From: Branchiostoma floridae
Lineage: Eukaryota; Chordata; Leptocardii; Amphioxiformes; Branchiostomatidae
Reading direction: 5' to 3'
Assembly: GCF_000003815.2 (NCBI RefSeq)
Contig: NC_049985.1
Location: 14,039,365 to 14,103,364 of the forward strand
DNA length: 64,000 nucleotides
Below, in pieces: positions 10,071 to 21,700 of this stretch. The notes under the pieces are model-generated. The model did not search any database, was not told the origin of the DNA, and worked only from the letters and a program-made list of their open reading frames with translations. Made by a program: the position numbers and the translations under genes. The first letter of the stretch is position 1; each line of letters begins with the position of its first letter.

Positions 10071-12460
10071 ACACCTGTGAGATCTAAGATCTGAGGGCGT
10101 GTTTCACCTGCGGCAGCATAAGACGTGTTCGGGACCGACAAGTAGCCAGGACACGGAGATCTGTCAGTTACAGTCCGAGCGCGATCTTCCGATGGAAGAA
10201 AGAGACCGCATTGCATGGAAAATGCTTAGTGTTAAGTGGAAGCCATGGCGAAGTGTCCGACCTCTGGAACAGTTACGAACAGTGCACAGTCAACCTTGAG
10301 GCAGCTGATAATCACATCGAACTTCTGCGAACCGTTATGCCGAACGCCTCTTCAGAGACTGTGGCGAATTTAGTGAGCCGATATGAACAGCACCGCAGCC
10401 AGTCAGCCCCATATTGAAGTCTGCGATAGTTTACATTATGGCTTTATCCCGGGTATCCTATGTATTTATGTAGTTTTACTCGACGGTTTAACGATAACTG
10501 TGCAGCATCTAAAGGTGTGAATAGCGGGTTAGATTGACAAGGCATCAGCACCATGGCCAGCCACCACATGGAGTCATACAATATTGATGTTACATTGGCT
10601 CTCGAAAGAGTTTTGTTCTGTAAAACCTCTGTACGTTTGGATGTCATTAAAGATGTCTCGTTGTATGCGGTACCTTTCCAGTTGTTTTATTCCTCACAGA
10701 AGCGTTCAATTCTACTCCGTTTTCTGGTTTCATATTTGGAAGCCATGCCAAATTTCCCCATCCCAAGATGGGATAGTCTTCAACCTTTTTTATATCTTCC
10801 TAAATGTGTGATAGTCACTTGACGGGTTTGTCAAGCTTATTCCGACTACCATTTAGCGATAATACGGCGCAGTACATTAGAACCGGGTCCGTATGGGGGT
10901 GCTTTAATTTAGAAAAGAATGTTGTCGCAAAGACAAATGAGGTAACTAAAGTCGGGTGCATTATATTCCCAAAAATATCATCTATCAGAAAATAACACTC
11001 ACTTCTGGAGTGGAATGCACCTTTAAAGTATCGCAGTTTTGGAAACAATGAGTAATGCAAAATTGTAAATTGTTATGTTGGGGTGACGTATACGTTTCTT
11101 CTTTTCACGGTTACATCAAAGACATACTGACAGAACCACGTGTTACGCATTTCCTTGCGGTGATTACTAACAAATGATGTTCCTTGCCCGTGTGAAGCCA
11201 GTTAACAGAGGGTTCAATTAGGCGCGGTGTACAAGGCACTTGACGAACAATCGCACTTGATTTGTGGTACAATCCTGACTGGCTGTTCTCTTACCGATTA
11301 AACCTGGAACAGAATGCTTTAATTACAGAACCAAGATAAAGTACAACGCACTGTCGGTAAATGTCATTTGTGTCGTTTCCGTACGGTAAAGGCATTTTAC
11401 GTTTGGAATAAAAGAAGTGCTGACAAGATTTCACAGATGTAGATTTACATAAAGTTCCAATCTCTTTAAGATAAAGATATTGGGTCATCTTTTCGGTGAC
11501 AAGAACAGGATATAGTCCAGGTTGTTTGTGAGGTACTATACAGAAAAACATCTAAATCATCAAGTGTTTACCCCCCCCCCCCCCCCCCAAAGGACAAAAC
11601 ATTCACAACAGAAAGTACACGTGGGAATGTAGTACACGTGTTTAAGCTGGAGCCCTTTAAATCCCACATGAAGTGTAGTCGGAGTTGTTATTCCCCTGCC
11701 GCTGCCCCTCCCCGTACACAGTAGCACAAAGGCTGGAGAGCTTGTCCTATACAAGGAAACACACCAGCTCAACGGCAAACACTCCACTACAATTCTCCTC
11801 CCTCACAAATACGCTCTTAATAAGGAAGCGGAGGGATGAGTTTGGAAACCCCGTTATTTTCGTCTTCTTGAACTCTTTGTGCTTTTGTGGTGAGAAGAAT
11901 GCACGTGTGTTCTTAGGGTGGGGCGCACAATGTTCTCACAATGGAAGGGGTACGAATTAATCATTGTATTGTATGTTGGCATTGTGCTCGTGATGTAGCA
12001 GTGAAAGGCACGCACTGAATAACATTTGTAAGGCATAACGGGATTTTCATACTGTGTTATGCGTATTTGAATCATGCCACAAGTACATCCTTTTATGAAA
12101 CAATTTCTAGAGGAAAAATTTTCAAATAAATTTGCAATTGAAACCCCGAAGTTACTACCACAAGTCACATGCTTACTCAATTGTTTCTTTCTACTATGTT
12201 TCCAAGACGCGGGTATAATATTCAGTGACGCAAAGACAATATTTGTTTGGCTAAACTTAGGAGACTTCCTGACGTATCGTGATCGACGTATATGTGCTGC
12301 CACTAGTACGATCTTTCTGAAAACCCCGAAAGCCACAGTTTCATTAAAGGAACATTTGCCAGCTTCTTATAGTCTTAAATCTTAAATCTTAGTACCAAGT
12401 TTAATTGCACACCAAATGTTGTATTGTTTAATTGTTTAAAAGGGTGGTTGCTGTTGGTTG
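10071..12460. other. Downstream part of duplicated unit A
   Basis: 3' UTR of copy A (possible poly(A) signal ATTAAA 10646-10651) followed by non-coding sequence homologous to 14523-16500. It contains a poly-C run (11571-11588) and the highly conserved block 11640-12055. The 3' UTR has a 68-codon ORF (10211-10417) not kept in copy B. No convincing gene seen. Confidence 0.5.
11640..12055. repeat. Highly conserved non-coding block, copy in unit A
   Basis: By eye about 97% identical over ~400 bp to 15755-16165, with about a dozen substitutions and one 4-bp indel. Sequence on both sides, and the coding exons, are far more diverged. It includes CCCTTTAAATCCC, a TATA-like box. ORFs on both strands exist in both copies but differ in their ends; none resembles a known protein. 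Confidence 0.7.
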
Positions 12461-12735
12461 TCGTTAGGGAAGCTGAGATTATTAACAAATTAGGGAAGCT
12501 GAGATGGTTGCCAAATTCTATAACACAGATGTTTCTGCACAAAATAAAATACATTTTAGAACATTATTTTGTAATATTGACAAAATATGCAAAGGTAGAA
12601 TTTTCTTTCAAACTACACATGTATTGTCCCCAAAAAAGAACTGTTTTACTATAACAGGCTTGTGCTTTTATCGAAAATAAAACAATATACAGCCACCTGT
12701 AGACGATGTTCTAGAAGTTAGAACGTACTCCAGAC

Positions 12736-12830
12736 AAGATTCGCGGACGCCGGAAGTTCACATTCTAACCGGAAATTGTCGAACAATCGACGATTGTTGT
12801 ACCCAGGTAACAACTTCTTTGTTGTTGTTC
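12736..12830 (+). promoter_or_regulatory. Gene B promoter copy with ETS/GABP-like sites
   Basis: Nearly identical to 8380-8475: GCCGGAAGT and ACCGGAAAT spaced as in unit A, then GTCGAACAATCGACGATTGT. Conservation between diverged paralogous promoters supports function. Confidence 0.55.
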
Positions 12831-12905
12831 TCATTCACAAAGCTCGCTCAGAATAACGCGGTTATTTTTTACTGCTATCAGTAAGTGTAGTTTGAGAATA
12901 ATTGA

Positions 12906-14522
12906 ATGATGAACGCTATAAGGTATGCGCTGTCCGTTACAGCGCGCGTCTGCCCCAGGACTGGCCTTGGCCTTTTAGCAAGGAAGAATCCGAAATCAGT
13001 CGCAGGTAAACTGGCCTACGTATTTTTCAACACTACGTTAGCTATCTATAGTCGACGGTTTTGTAAACCAATAAGCTGTTTTAGTATAAAGCACAAGTAA
13101 AATTGATGTATTCTGCTGCTGGATGTCGATGATTTACCTCAATATCACTAATGCTTGCTATTCGCCAAGAAGCGTACGTTTTCGGTTATGATGGGTCTAT
13201 ATGTAGGTCATGCAACAGCATATAACTCGAGAAATTGTGAATGGAACTTTGGGATTTTTGGTAGGTGTGTAGCGGTTGTGGAAAGGAAGGCAAAGGAGGT
13301 TAAAAAACATTTTTTTAACCTCCTTGGGAAGACCAAGTTCGAAAACGGTTTACCTGGCGTTTTCCTACGGTACTCCAGCGAACTTTGTATTTCTTCCACA
13401 TGTACGTGTATACTTGTTTTGCTTTCCCGAGACTTCAAATAGTTACCAGTTACACATGAAGGTGGCTCGTGCGGAGTCGTGCCTTTTCTTCTTCTTAAGG
13501 AGACAAAATATACAGCTATGTTTCTAATCATCATCCTCTATCATTGGACAATCCAGAGATGGCTTCGACTTTCTACCGCTCAGCACCCCGTACCCAGTCT
13601 GACAAGTCCAGCAGTAGTAAAGTCACCTCACAGTCACAAATGAACTGTCTCAGCCCGAACTTCGGGTCTCCTGGCGGACATGCACACTGGGCAGGGGCCG
13701 GGTTAGCCATCGGAGCGGGGGTCCTCTTCGCCGCAGGTCTCTACAAGGTGAGCTTGTACTCGGTTTTCAACATACAAAACGTTTCTGTTGGTAAACATTT
13801 CCCTTTTTCAAGTTATTAAATTTTGTAATTGAAACTTAGCATTATAGTAGTTTTGAGAAGTTGACAGAACACAACTTGTTCTAGAATAGCGACATTTCGA
13901 ATCCTAACTCGAAACTGGTTCGCATCCACCATTCATATTTAGTATTTTTGTACCCTTTTTTCATTTGTCAATTTTGTGACATTTCTACTATCAGACGACT
14001 GTGAACCCACCCAAGAAGACAACAGATGACATAGATGATGTCACGAGTGAAAAGACGGGCCTGGAGCAGGCCGTGTTGGACAGTGAGTCTCCAACCGGAG
14101 TTCTCACAAGGACTGAAGCCACCTCTTCCTCAGAAGGAGGGCTTGAGTCGGGAACAACAGGTGAGGCCAGCCAAGTTGAAACGGGGAGAGATCCTGCAGA
14201 TGAACTTATCGCCCAAGTTGATGATATTGAGGACAGTAGCGCACTGAAGACCGCTAGAGACATGCTAACAGTTTTACCGAAGAAAGACATCAGGTACGGC
14301 TCCAAGTCTTCGCAACAGCCACAGCACCATCATTCTGCTGACCACATTTGGATAAGAATCCTCTTTTACCTACTAATGTACATGGGGTGCATAAAGATGG
14401 TCCCCGCTCGAGTTTCTGCACAAGCATGCCGTAGGGCTGCTGCTGAGCATTTTTCAAGAAGTCCACATGGGGGCGCCTCAGACAGGTCAAGTTGCAAAAA
14501 GGGGTTCGGGCCACGTATCTGA
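12906..14522 (+). CDS. Duplicated unknown gene, copy B (three exons, ~291 aa)
   Basis: Exons 12906-13005, 13500-13747 and 13995-14522 (stop TGA 14520-14522) give a continuous frame. The layout matches copy A: presequence-like MMNAIRYALSVTARVCPR, Gly/Ala-rich hydrophobic segment GLAIGAGVLFAAGLYK at the end of exon 2, acidic Ser/Thr/Glu-rich middle, second hydrophobic segment IRILFYLLMYMGCIKMVP, and a basic Ser-rich tail. Exon 2 is seven codons longer than in copy A because the acceptor is at 13498-13499. Protein identity to copy A is high in the hydrophobic parts and low in the acidic middle. AATAAA lies at 15099. Function unknown; mitochondrial membrane location is inferred from the presequence and promoter only. 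Confidence 0.7.
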
Positions 14523-17500
14523 AAACACTAGTCCACCAGGATAGACTGTTCTCACCTAGCTGAGGCAGCACAAGGCGTGTTCGGGGCCGAGTCAGGACTC
14601 GGAGAGTTCCAGTCCGAGAGCGACCGTCCATGAAAGAAAGGCAGCACATCGCATGAAATGCGTACAGAAGAAGTCGATGCCGCAAAACCGCTTAGCGATG
14701 GTCCTCGGGAAGATCGAAATTGTGCCTCTGGAACATCGAGTAATATTACAAACTGTGGGAGTTATAGATTCTTTGAGCCGTTATGTCAAAGGGCCTTCAG
14801 ATAGTTTCAGATACTGTGGCGATTTTAGTGTGGAGACCAGTGTCCACTGCTCAGCGTATAACGTTACATGTATATAAAAAAGTGAGATGGACATACCATC
14901 AGCACCATGGACAGTCATCACGTGCAGGCGTGGAAAGATGTTACTAGTATCATGGAAACCGTGTTGAGACACGTGAAACTGTCTCCTTCTGTCTGTGGGC
15001 GCACTGTGATGGATTTTAGAGATGTAGGTTTGAATCTATATGTCGTTTGAGTGGAAAACATTTGCCTGTACAGTTTTGGCAAATACAATGTGGACATCAA
15101 TAAAGTTGTTTAGTTGAATGTGGTGCCTTTCCAGTGGTTTTATTTATCGCAGAGACGTCTAATTGCAACCACCGTATTGGCTTCTTCTCTTTCTCTGACT
15201 GCCGTTTTCATGTTTCATTTGTAGAAGCCAGTTTGAAGTGAAGTAGTTTTGGAAACAATGAGTAATACCAAATTGTAAATTGCGTTACCCCGAAACCAAC
15301 AACAACACAAAGACACACTAACAAAACCACGTGTTGCAATGTTACGCACTTCCTTGTGATGATGATTAACAAACAACTTCCCTTGTTCACGTGAAGCTAG
15401 TAAACAGAGGGTTCAATGAGGCGCGGTGTACAAGCCACTTGACGAACAATCCCACTTAATTTGTGGTACATTCGCCACACAAAGGCTGTTCTCTCAACGA
15501 TTAAACCTGGAACAGAATGTGTTAATCACTCGGTAGAAAGCATTTGTGTTGATTCCATACATAAAAGGCATTTGATGTTTGGAAAATATGTGGCGACAAG
15601 ATTTTACTGAGAAAATTAAGATATCGTGTTATCTTTTCAGTGACAAGTATCGAATATAGTCCACCTCGTTTGTGAATGTTCGTTGCCCACCGCCCCCCCC
15701 CCCCCCAACGGACAAAACTTTGACAACAGAAAATACACGTGAGAATGTAGAACACGTGTTTAAGCTGGAGCCCTTTAAATCCCACATGAAGTGTAGTCGG
15801 AGTTGTTATTCCCCTGTCGCTGCCCCTCCCCGTACACAGTAGCACAAAGGCTGGAGAGCTTGTCCTATACAAGGAAACACACCAGCTCAACGGCAAACAC
15901 TCCACTACAATTCTCCACCCTCACAAATACGCTCTTAATAAGGAAGCGGAGAGTTTGGAAAACCCGTTATTTTCGTCTTCTTGAACTCTTTGTGCTTTTG
16001 TGGTGAGAAGAATGCACGTGTGTTCTTAGGGCGGGGCGCACAATGTTCTCACAATGGAAGGGGTACGAATTAATCATTGTATTATATGTTGGCATTGTGC
16101 TCGTGATGTAGCAGTGAAAGACACGCACTGTATAACGTTTGTACAGCATAACGGGATTTTTCATACTTTGTGACGCGTATTTAAATCATGCTACCAGTAT
16201 ATGATTTTTATGAAATGGTTTCTAGACGAGAGACTTTGAATGAAATTTTGACTGAAATTTCTCTCCATGTGAAACCAGGAAATCATTACCACAAGACTCG
16301 TGCCTACTACATTGCATGATCAATAATAGACTCAATCGTTTTAACAATTTACGGCGTTTCCAAGACGCGGGTAACAGTGACGCAAAGACAATATTTGTAC
16401 GGCTAAACTTAGAAGACTTCCTGAAGCGACCGGTGTACGTGTAGTGCTACGCTACTAGCACGGTATTTCTGAACACCCCAGGCCAGCTTCTTATAATCTT
16501 GAATCGGAGCACATGTACTGTTTGAAAACTATACTCAATATGTAATATGAGAAGAGGTGACCTAGATGAAGTACATTGTACCTGTCAATGTCCACAATAT
16601 TATTCTGAAATAAGCAAGGTCTTGATAGAAAAGTCTAAATCTTCTTGCTCTAAGTTCAAACCCGTTTTTTTTACCGAAAAGTTGGATAATCAACCCCAAC
16701 AGCACGCAGAGAGGTCATGCAAATAGTTAAAGTAGAAATAGACATAGAATACTCGCTTACAATTCATTTATATATTTCATTTTCCTTACCTTTTCAATGT
16801 CAAGCATGTAAACGTTATTTTGCTTCGTTAGCAATTGGCATGGTATTGCAATGAATTTTTATCATAAACATTGACGAATCAGTCCAAATCTCAAATTCAG
16901 TTAAAACACAAGTTATATAGAAATATTAATGCGATGTTCTATTTTTATTGTGATAGATTCACGTATACTCGTGACCTGTAGTTTACCAACTCACGACCAA
17001 ATCTTCCCTTCAACAAAAGGAGTAAACTGTGATTTCGTCTGTAGGCACTCGAAAAACACTTCCGGTTTGATTTTCTCTAGGGTCGCAAATATCAGAACAG
17101 CAAACAGGAAACACAACACGAGTGGAGTTCCCACGGAATTTTTATTTCCATTCGAAAGAAAGGAACAAGTTCATCACGATTGTTACCGATGAAGAGTTGT
17201 TTTTTCCGGCTTAGCCGTATTCACTGACAAATACAGAAACAAAAGCGCCAGTTAAACCTCACTTCAGATTGAATGACAATAATTATGACGTCACAAGAGT
17301 CGTGCTGATAAGATTTACTGAGAAGTAAATATTCATTTAAATAATGCGACACTCCAGAAATACCAGCACATAACAGGATATCAAGTTGTAGCATTTCTAC
17401 AACTTCATGTACATCAAAAGACCCACTTCTTTCTTAACGAGAAAAATATATACAAACACTCCGCAACAATTCACAATTTCTTATACAAACTATATCAGGT

Positions 17501-17765
17501 CTTTTATAATAAAGACATACATAGAGTGTTACTGACAAATATATACACATACGTTTACTCTTCGGTTAGCATTTTACGTACATGAAACTACAGGACGATA
17601 TGTTTGATTGATTTTATCGTCAGCCCAAAAATCCTTGTACTTCTACCGTAACTATCGCACAACGATTCCAACTATACAATGCGCAATAAATACATGTACA
17701 TACTGATATACCATATAGATTGTCTCTGACAAGTACGGCAATGTGGGGAAGTACATACTGGCCGG
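14523..17765. other. Downstream part of unit B and intergenic sequence
   Basis: 3' UTR of copy B (AATAAA 15099-15104), then sequence homologous to unit A as far as about 16500, including a poly-C run (15692-15708). From 16500 to 17765 the sequence is AT-rich, and I see no gene or clear repeat. Confidence 0.5.
15755..16165. repeat. Highly conserved non-coding block, copy in unit B
   Basis: Partner of 11640-12055. Identical through the TATA-like CCCTTTAAATCCC and through most of the 200 bp that follow, with a 4-bp deletion after GGAAGCGGA. Confidence 0.7.
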
Positions 17766-17983
17766 TTAGGACGCGGTCACATCGGTCGTGCGATCGTCGT
17801 ACGATTTTGATGCCATAGGATTTTCAAGCAGGCCGTGACACAACCAACCACAGACATGGATCCAAAACAGCATTTTGTGTATAAATGCAGTTGAAATTTG
17901 CAGGAGACTTACACTTTTGTCCTACAAAATGCCCGAACGCACGATCGTACGATGATCGCACGACCTATGTGACCGCGCCTTTA
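17766..17983. mobile_element. PIF/Harbinger-like MITE
   Basis: 212-bp element (17769-17980) with inverted ends (left GCGGTCACATCGGTCGTGCG, right CGCACGACCTATGTGACCGC) and a 3-bp duplication TTA on both sides (17766-17768, 17981-17983). A 3-bp TWA target is typical of PIF/Harbinger. It is just beyond the stop codon of the bHLH gene, so it may be in its 3' UTR. Confidence 0.7.
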
Positions 17984-18034
17984 GATGGTGTATTTACACC
18001 GACGTGAGCCCTACAGGTGGCGTGTCTCCTGCCT

Positions 18035-21000
18035 TCACACGGACCCGGGCCCCTCCGATGTCTCCGACAACTCGTCGGACGGGGAGTCGTTCTCCTCCCC
18101 CATGGCTGCCTCCATGGCCGTGCTCAGGTCTCTCCGGACACTGCGGATCTCAGCCTCACTGGGGAAGAAGAGTGAAATTCTTATTATGGGAAGAACGGGC
18201 GATCATGACACTACAAGTGTATGTGCATTGTGTATGTAGTTCAAAACTGATGACGGATGTCTTGTAGATTGAGAGTGTTATATAAAATAACGAAGACTGC
18301 GCGCTCTAGGCCGTGGAAATAAATTTGCAGATAAGATAATGTATATGTAATATTAGATTATGAAATGGACACTTCTACAGTTTATAAAAAATTACCCAAT
18401 ATGGTCGACGAAATGGCGGACAGTACAGTTTAAATGTTTTTCGGATAAGGTACTGATGAATTTGACGTATCCATGGTGTCAACAAAAACAATTAAGATAG
18501 CTACAGGACATATATGATAAAAGACACACACCTGACAGTCTTTCCGGCCAGAACGTCCTTCATGAAGTGGATGTAGATGATGGCCAGTCTCAGGGTCTCA
18601 ATACGGGACAGCCGCTTCTCGTAGGAAAACGTGGGAACCTGGAAGGAATTGGTGTCTTTTAGTTGTGATACTGATAAGCGATCATCGGACGATTCATAAG
18701 TAGCTTGAGTTGACAGAGCCATAGAGTACTGCCAGACTGACTACACTGGCTATCATAGAGAGAATAATTTGCCTGGGGAGTTTTGCTAACAAAGAAGTTG
18801 TTTGTTTCGGAGAGGAAACATTAACCTTAGCGTGGACTGACTCGCCTGGCCAATTTACCCCGTAGGAATGAAGGCCTGGCGGAGGTTAGAACCATAGTAG
18901 AGTCGTAGATAAAGATTGGAGGGTGAGAATTACGTATTAATAGTTTTAACATTTAGGGTAATGCGTACTGTCTTTTTTGCACAGCTTAGTACTGAGTTAC
19001 ATCTCTTACCCTCTTTCTGAGCTTGTCGAAGGCGTCGTTCAGGTTGAACATCCGCCGCCTCTCGCGGATGTTAGCGGCTTTCCGCTGGGCCAGGGTCGGG
19101 ATGCGCCGCCTGGTCTTCGGTTTGGTCTGCCCGGGCTGGTGTGAAAAATCAAGCAAAAGATCACTCAAAATGAAATGAAATATGTCCTACTCTTTTAAGG
19201 CATTATTCTCATGATATATTCAACTGTAAGCGATATGGCATCGTGTGAGGCGTAACTGGTGGAACGTTGGACTCGGAATCTAGAGGTCCCGTGTTCGACA
19301 CTCGCCGTGCCCCGACGTTGTGCTACTTTACACTACCTTCCTCACTGCACACAGGTGTAAAATGGGTACCTGACTTCGAATTCGGTCGGAGAGCTAAAAG
19401 AAAAGAGCAGTTCTGTTTGTGTATATGGCGCTGTTTAATATAAGTTACTAACTTGAGTGCAGCGCTACATTGTCTTCGTCTGTCCCAAAGCAAAATAAAA
19501 ACAAAACTGTAAACGAATGAATGAAATTCATTGCTCGACAGTTGAACATGGTACAATGTATGGTAGCAGATATTGCAGGTAAATGACCCTTAGCAACAAG
19601 TTAGGTTGTCGGACGTGTTTTGGGGACAGCGGTGTTTACTCATTCTTACTAATCCCTATCTAGCCACAAGGTAGATATTAAAGAATCAAGACGCATCAAT
19701 CCAGGTGTTCCCGACGTTCTTGAGAAGTGTAGGTAAGCTGGCCAGATTTACTTAAGAACCCGACCAGATTTTCCTAAGAACCTGTCAAAGTTTTCAGATA
19801 AAACATTCGGTGCTAATGCTAGAGACACATTGTCTTGGTTTACTATTATCTTATAGAGCCTCTGCACGAGCCTGTACTATAGTACATGTGTATAAGCGGG
19901 GGCTCCTGTGATTAGTTAAGCGTGTAATGATGCACGCCTCCCATCTCTTTTATGTCCCACGCGTGTGCTAGATTCCGTACACAGGGTTGACACCGCATAA
20001 CACACATAACAGGCGTACCTCACGTCTTTTCCCGATTGCTATTCGATCAAAATTACTCTGATATCGTCACATTTTATCGTAGCTTGACTGGTACGGAGCC
20101 ACGCCTCGAAAATTAGAACATAACCGAGGCGACACAGGATTGCAACTTTCCGTAAACTTCTGGTTGAAAGGAAAAGTCCGTTAACGTTTTCAGTAGACAA
20201 AGCATGCTCGCTGAGATTGTCTTCCTCACTGAAATCCTTCTTGTACCGTCTTCTAAGACGATTTGCCTTCTTTACTTAGTTTGTCTGTTTAAAAGCCCGA
20301 TGTTATCTTAAGTAATTGATGATATCCTAGGGGTACAGACGATCTTTGGCCCAAAGACGAAATAGCGCAAATGTGAGGGTTGCGAATGGTGTAAACGGGT
20401 CACTGTTTGATTCACGTTTCTTAAGTCTGTCTCTACAGCATTGTTTTATAACATGTACAGCAAAAGTTAGATTTGACTGAACCTTTTGAAAACCAATGTG
20501 AAAGTTAAGAACAATAGTTCTAATATAAATGCGGTTCTGGTGTCGTCTATGTGAAATTATCCTGCTCTATAAGAAAAATAGGCACCTTCCTCGACGTATA
20601 CAACAGTTCTATATACACGCAAGATTTGTCTAATCGGACAGCATTAGAAAAAAAGTCCAAAAAGAGAAAAGCCCAACCTGTTGTTGTTGTTGAAGGGTTC
20701 CCTGTTGAGACTGTCCGTACCCTACATGTACTGGAGGCTGTCCGCCGAAGTTGTACAGACCCTGTGCGGCCTGCGTCCCGTCGAAGTAGCCGGTTTGCTG
20801 CGGCACTTGTTGTGTCCAGCACGACCAGGTCCCCGTCACCGTGGTGTTGAGGCTAGGATCGTGGCCTCCACTTGATGAGTCGTAAGAGCCTTGTGTGTAG
20901 TTGTTAGGTGTGTAGTTGGACGGACTGTACGTGTTAGGGCTGTAGTTTCCACCGCTGGAGGACGAGGGGCTGTACGTGTTGACGTCGCCTGGGACGTACC

Positions 21001-21241
21001 CGGCGTCACCTGACGGGAAGCCGCCGCCGTAGAGAGGAACGTCGACGCTGGCCGCCAAGTCCCCAAGGTCGGCCAAGTCGAAGGCAAGACTGGCGAAATT
21101 GTAGGAGCTGTTGTCGAAGTCGCTGTAAAAGTCCGGCATTGGCGCCATATTTTGATACGAAGCTGACGCACCGTTCTGATCAGTGGTATCAGTTGCACCG
21201 CTGAAGCTATATTGATCCTCGTTATATTGCACAACTTCCAT
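18035..21241 (-). CDS. FERD3L: bHLH transcription factor, FERD3L/fer3 family
   Basis: Four exons: 20678-21241 (ATG at 21239-21241), 19010-19135, 18532-18638 and 18035-18158 (stop 18035-18037), 306 aa. Exon 1 encodes a Ser/Asn/Tyr/Gly-rich, acidic N-terminus ending in poly-Gln. Exon 2 carries the basic region and helix 1 ([20 protein letters not shown]) and exon 3 the loop and helix 2 ([20 protein letters not shown]). The combination [16 protein letters not shown] and [18 protein letters not shown] is specific to the Fer3/FERD3L (Nato3) family rather than PTF1A or TWIST. Exon 4 is an acidic Ser/Glu tail. Vertebrate FERD3L acts in floor-plate neural progenitors and lies beside TWIST1; no TWIST gene is visible here. 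Relatives usually have fewer introns; the bHLH is split after KLRKR. Confidence 0.92.
19235..19560 (+). mobile_element. tRNA-derived SINE in FERD3L intron 1
   Basis: The head has an A-box-like GAGGCGTAACTGGTGGAACG and a B-box-like GTGTTCGACACTC at tRNA spacing, then a body with TTCCTCACTGCACACAGGTG and AAAATGGGTACCTGACTT, a motif common in deuterostome SINE tails. The 3' limit is approximate. Confidence 0.6.
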
Positions 21242-21700
21242 TGTGAGAGAGAAATGAAGGATTTTTGCCTTAAAAACAACACTTGTGCTCGAAAGTTTGC
21301 CAGCAAAACAGCCGGGAAGGAGAGTCAGTGGAACAGCTTGTGACTGAAGCCTGGATATCTGCAGCCAAACAGAGTGCAGAAGACTGTCCGTCCAGCGTTA
21401 GTCTGATGATAAAGAACAGTCGGATGACACTTGCGTCTTGCTGCGCAAGCTGTGTGCAACAAGTGGGCGCTGTGTAAACGTGGCAAAATTAAACCACAAG
21501 CTGGCCCAAGGGTTGACGCACACGACAAGCTCTCTTCAACCTCCGCAGACCACGACTCGGGAACTTTCCAATCTCTCTTCCCTCCTCCACGACTTGTCGA
21601 GGACTGCACCCAACCCACGTTGTCCACTCGACTTTAAATATTCCTCCGCCAGGCTATTTACTCAAGTTAACTACTGTGTAATTCCCCGGCCCATTCAGGC
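21242..21700 (-). promoter_or_regulatory. Probable FERD3L 5' UTR and core promoter
   Basis: Upstream of the ATG on the minus strand. A TATA-like ATATTTAAAG (about 21634-21643) precedes a stretch with no in-frame upstream coding exon. The start of transcription is not determined. Confidence 0.3.

Noticed and set aside
11685-11960. Protein-coding ORF (91 codons) in the conserved block
   Set aside because: The copy at 15803 diverges in frame after the 4-bp indel, so conservation is not in the reading frame.
19235-19320. tRNA gene
   Set aside because: A and B boxes are present but the arms do not pair as a cloverleaf; the downstream body marks it as a SINE.
20551-20875. Plus-strand ORFs over FERD3L exon 1
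   Set aside because: Shadows of the minus-strand coding exon.
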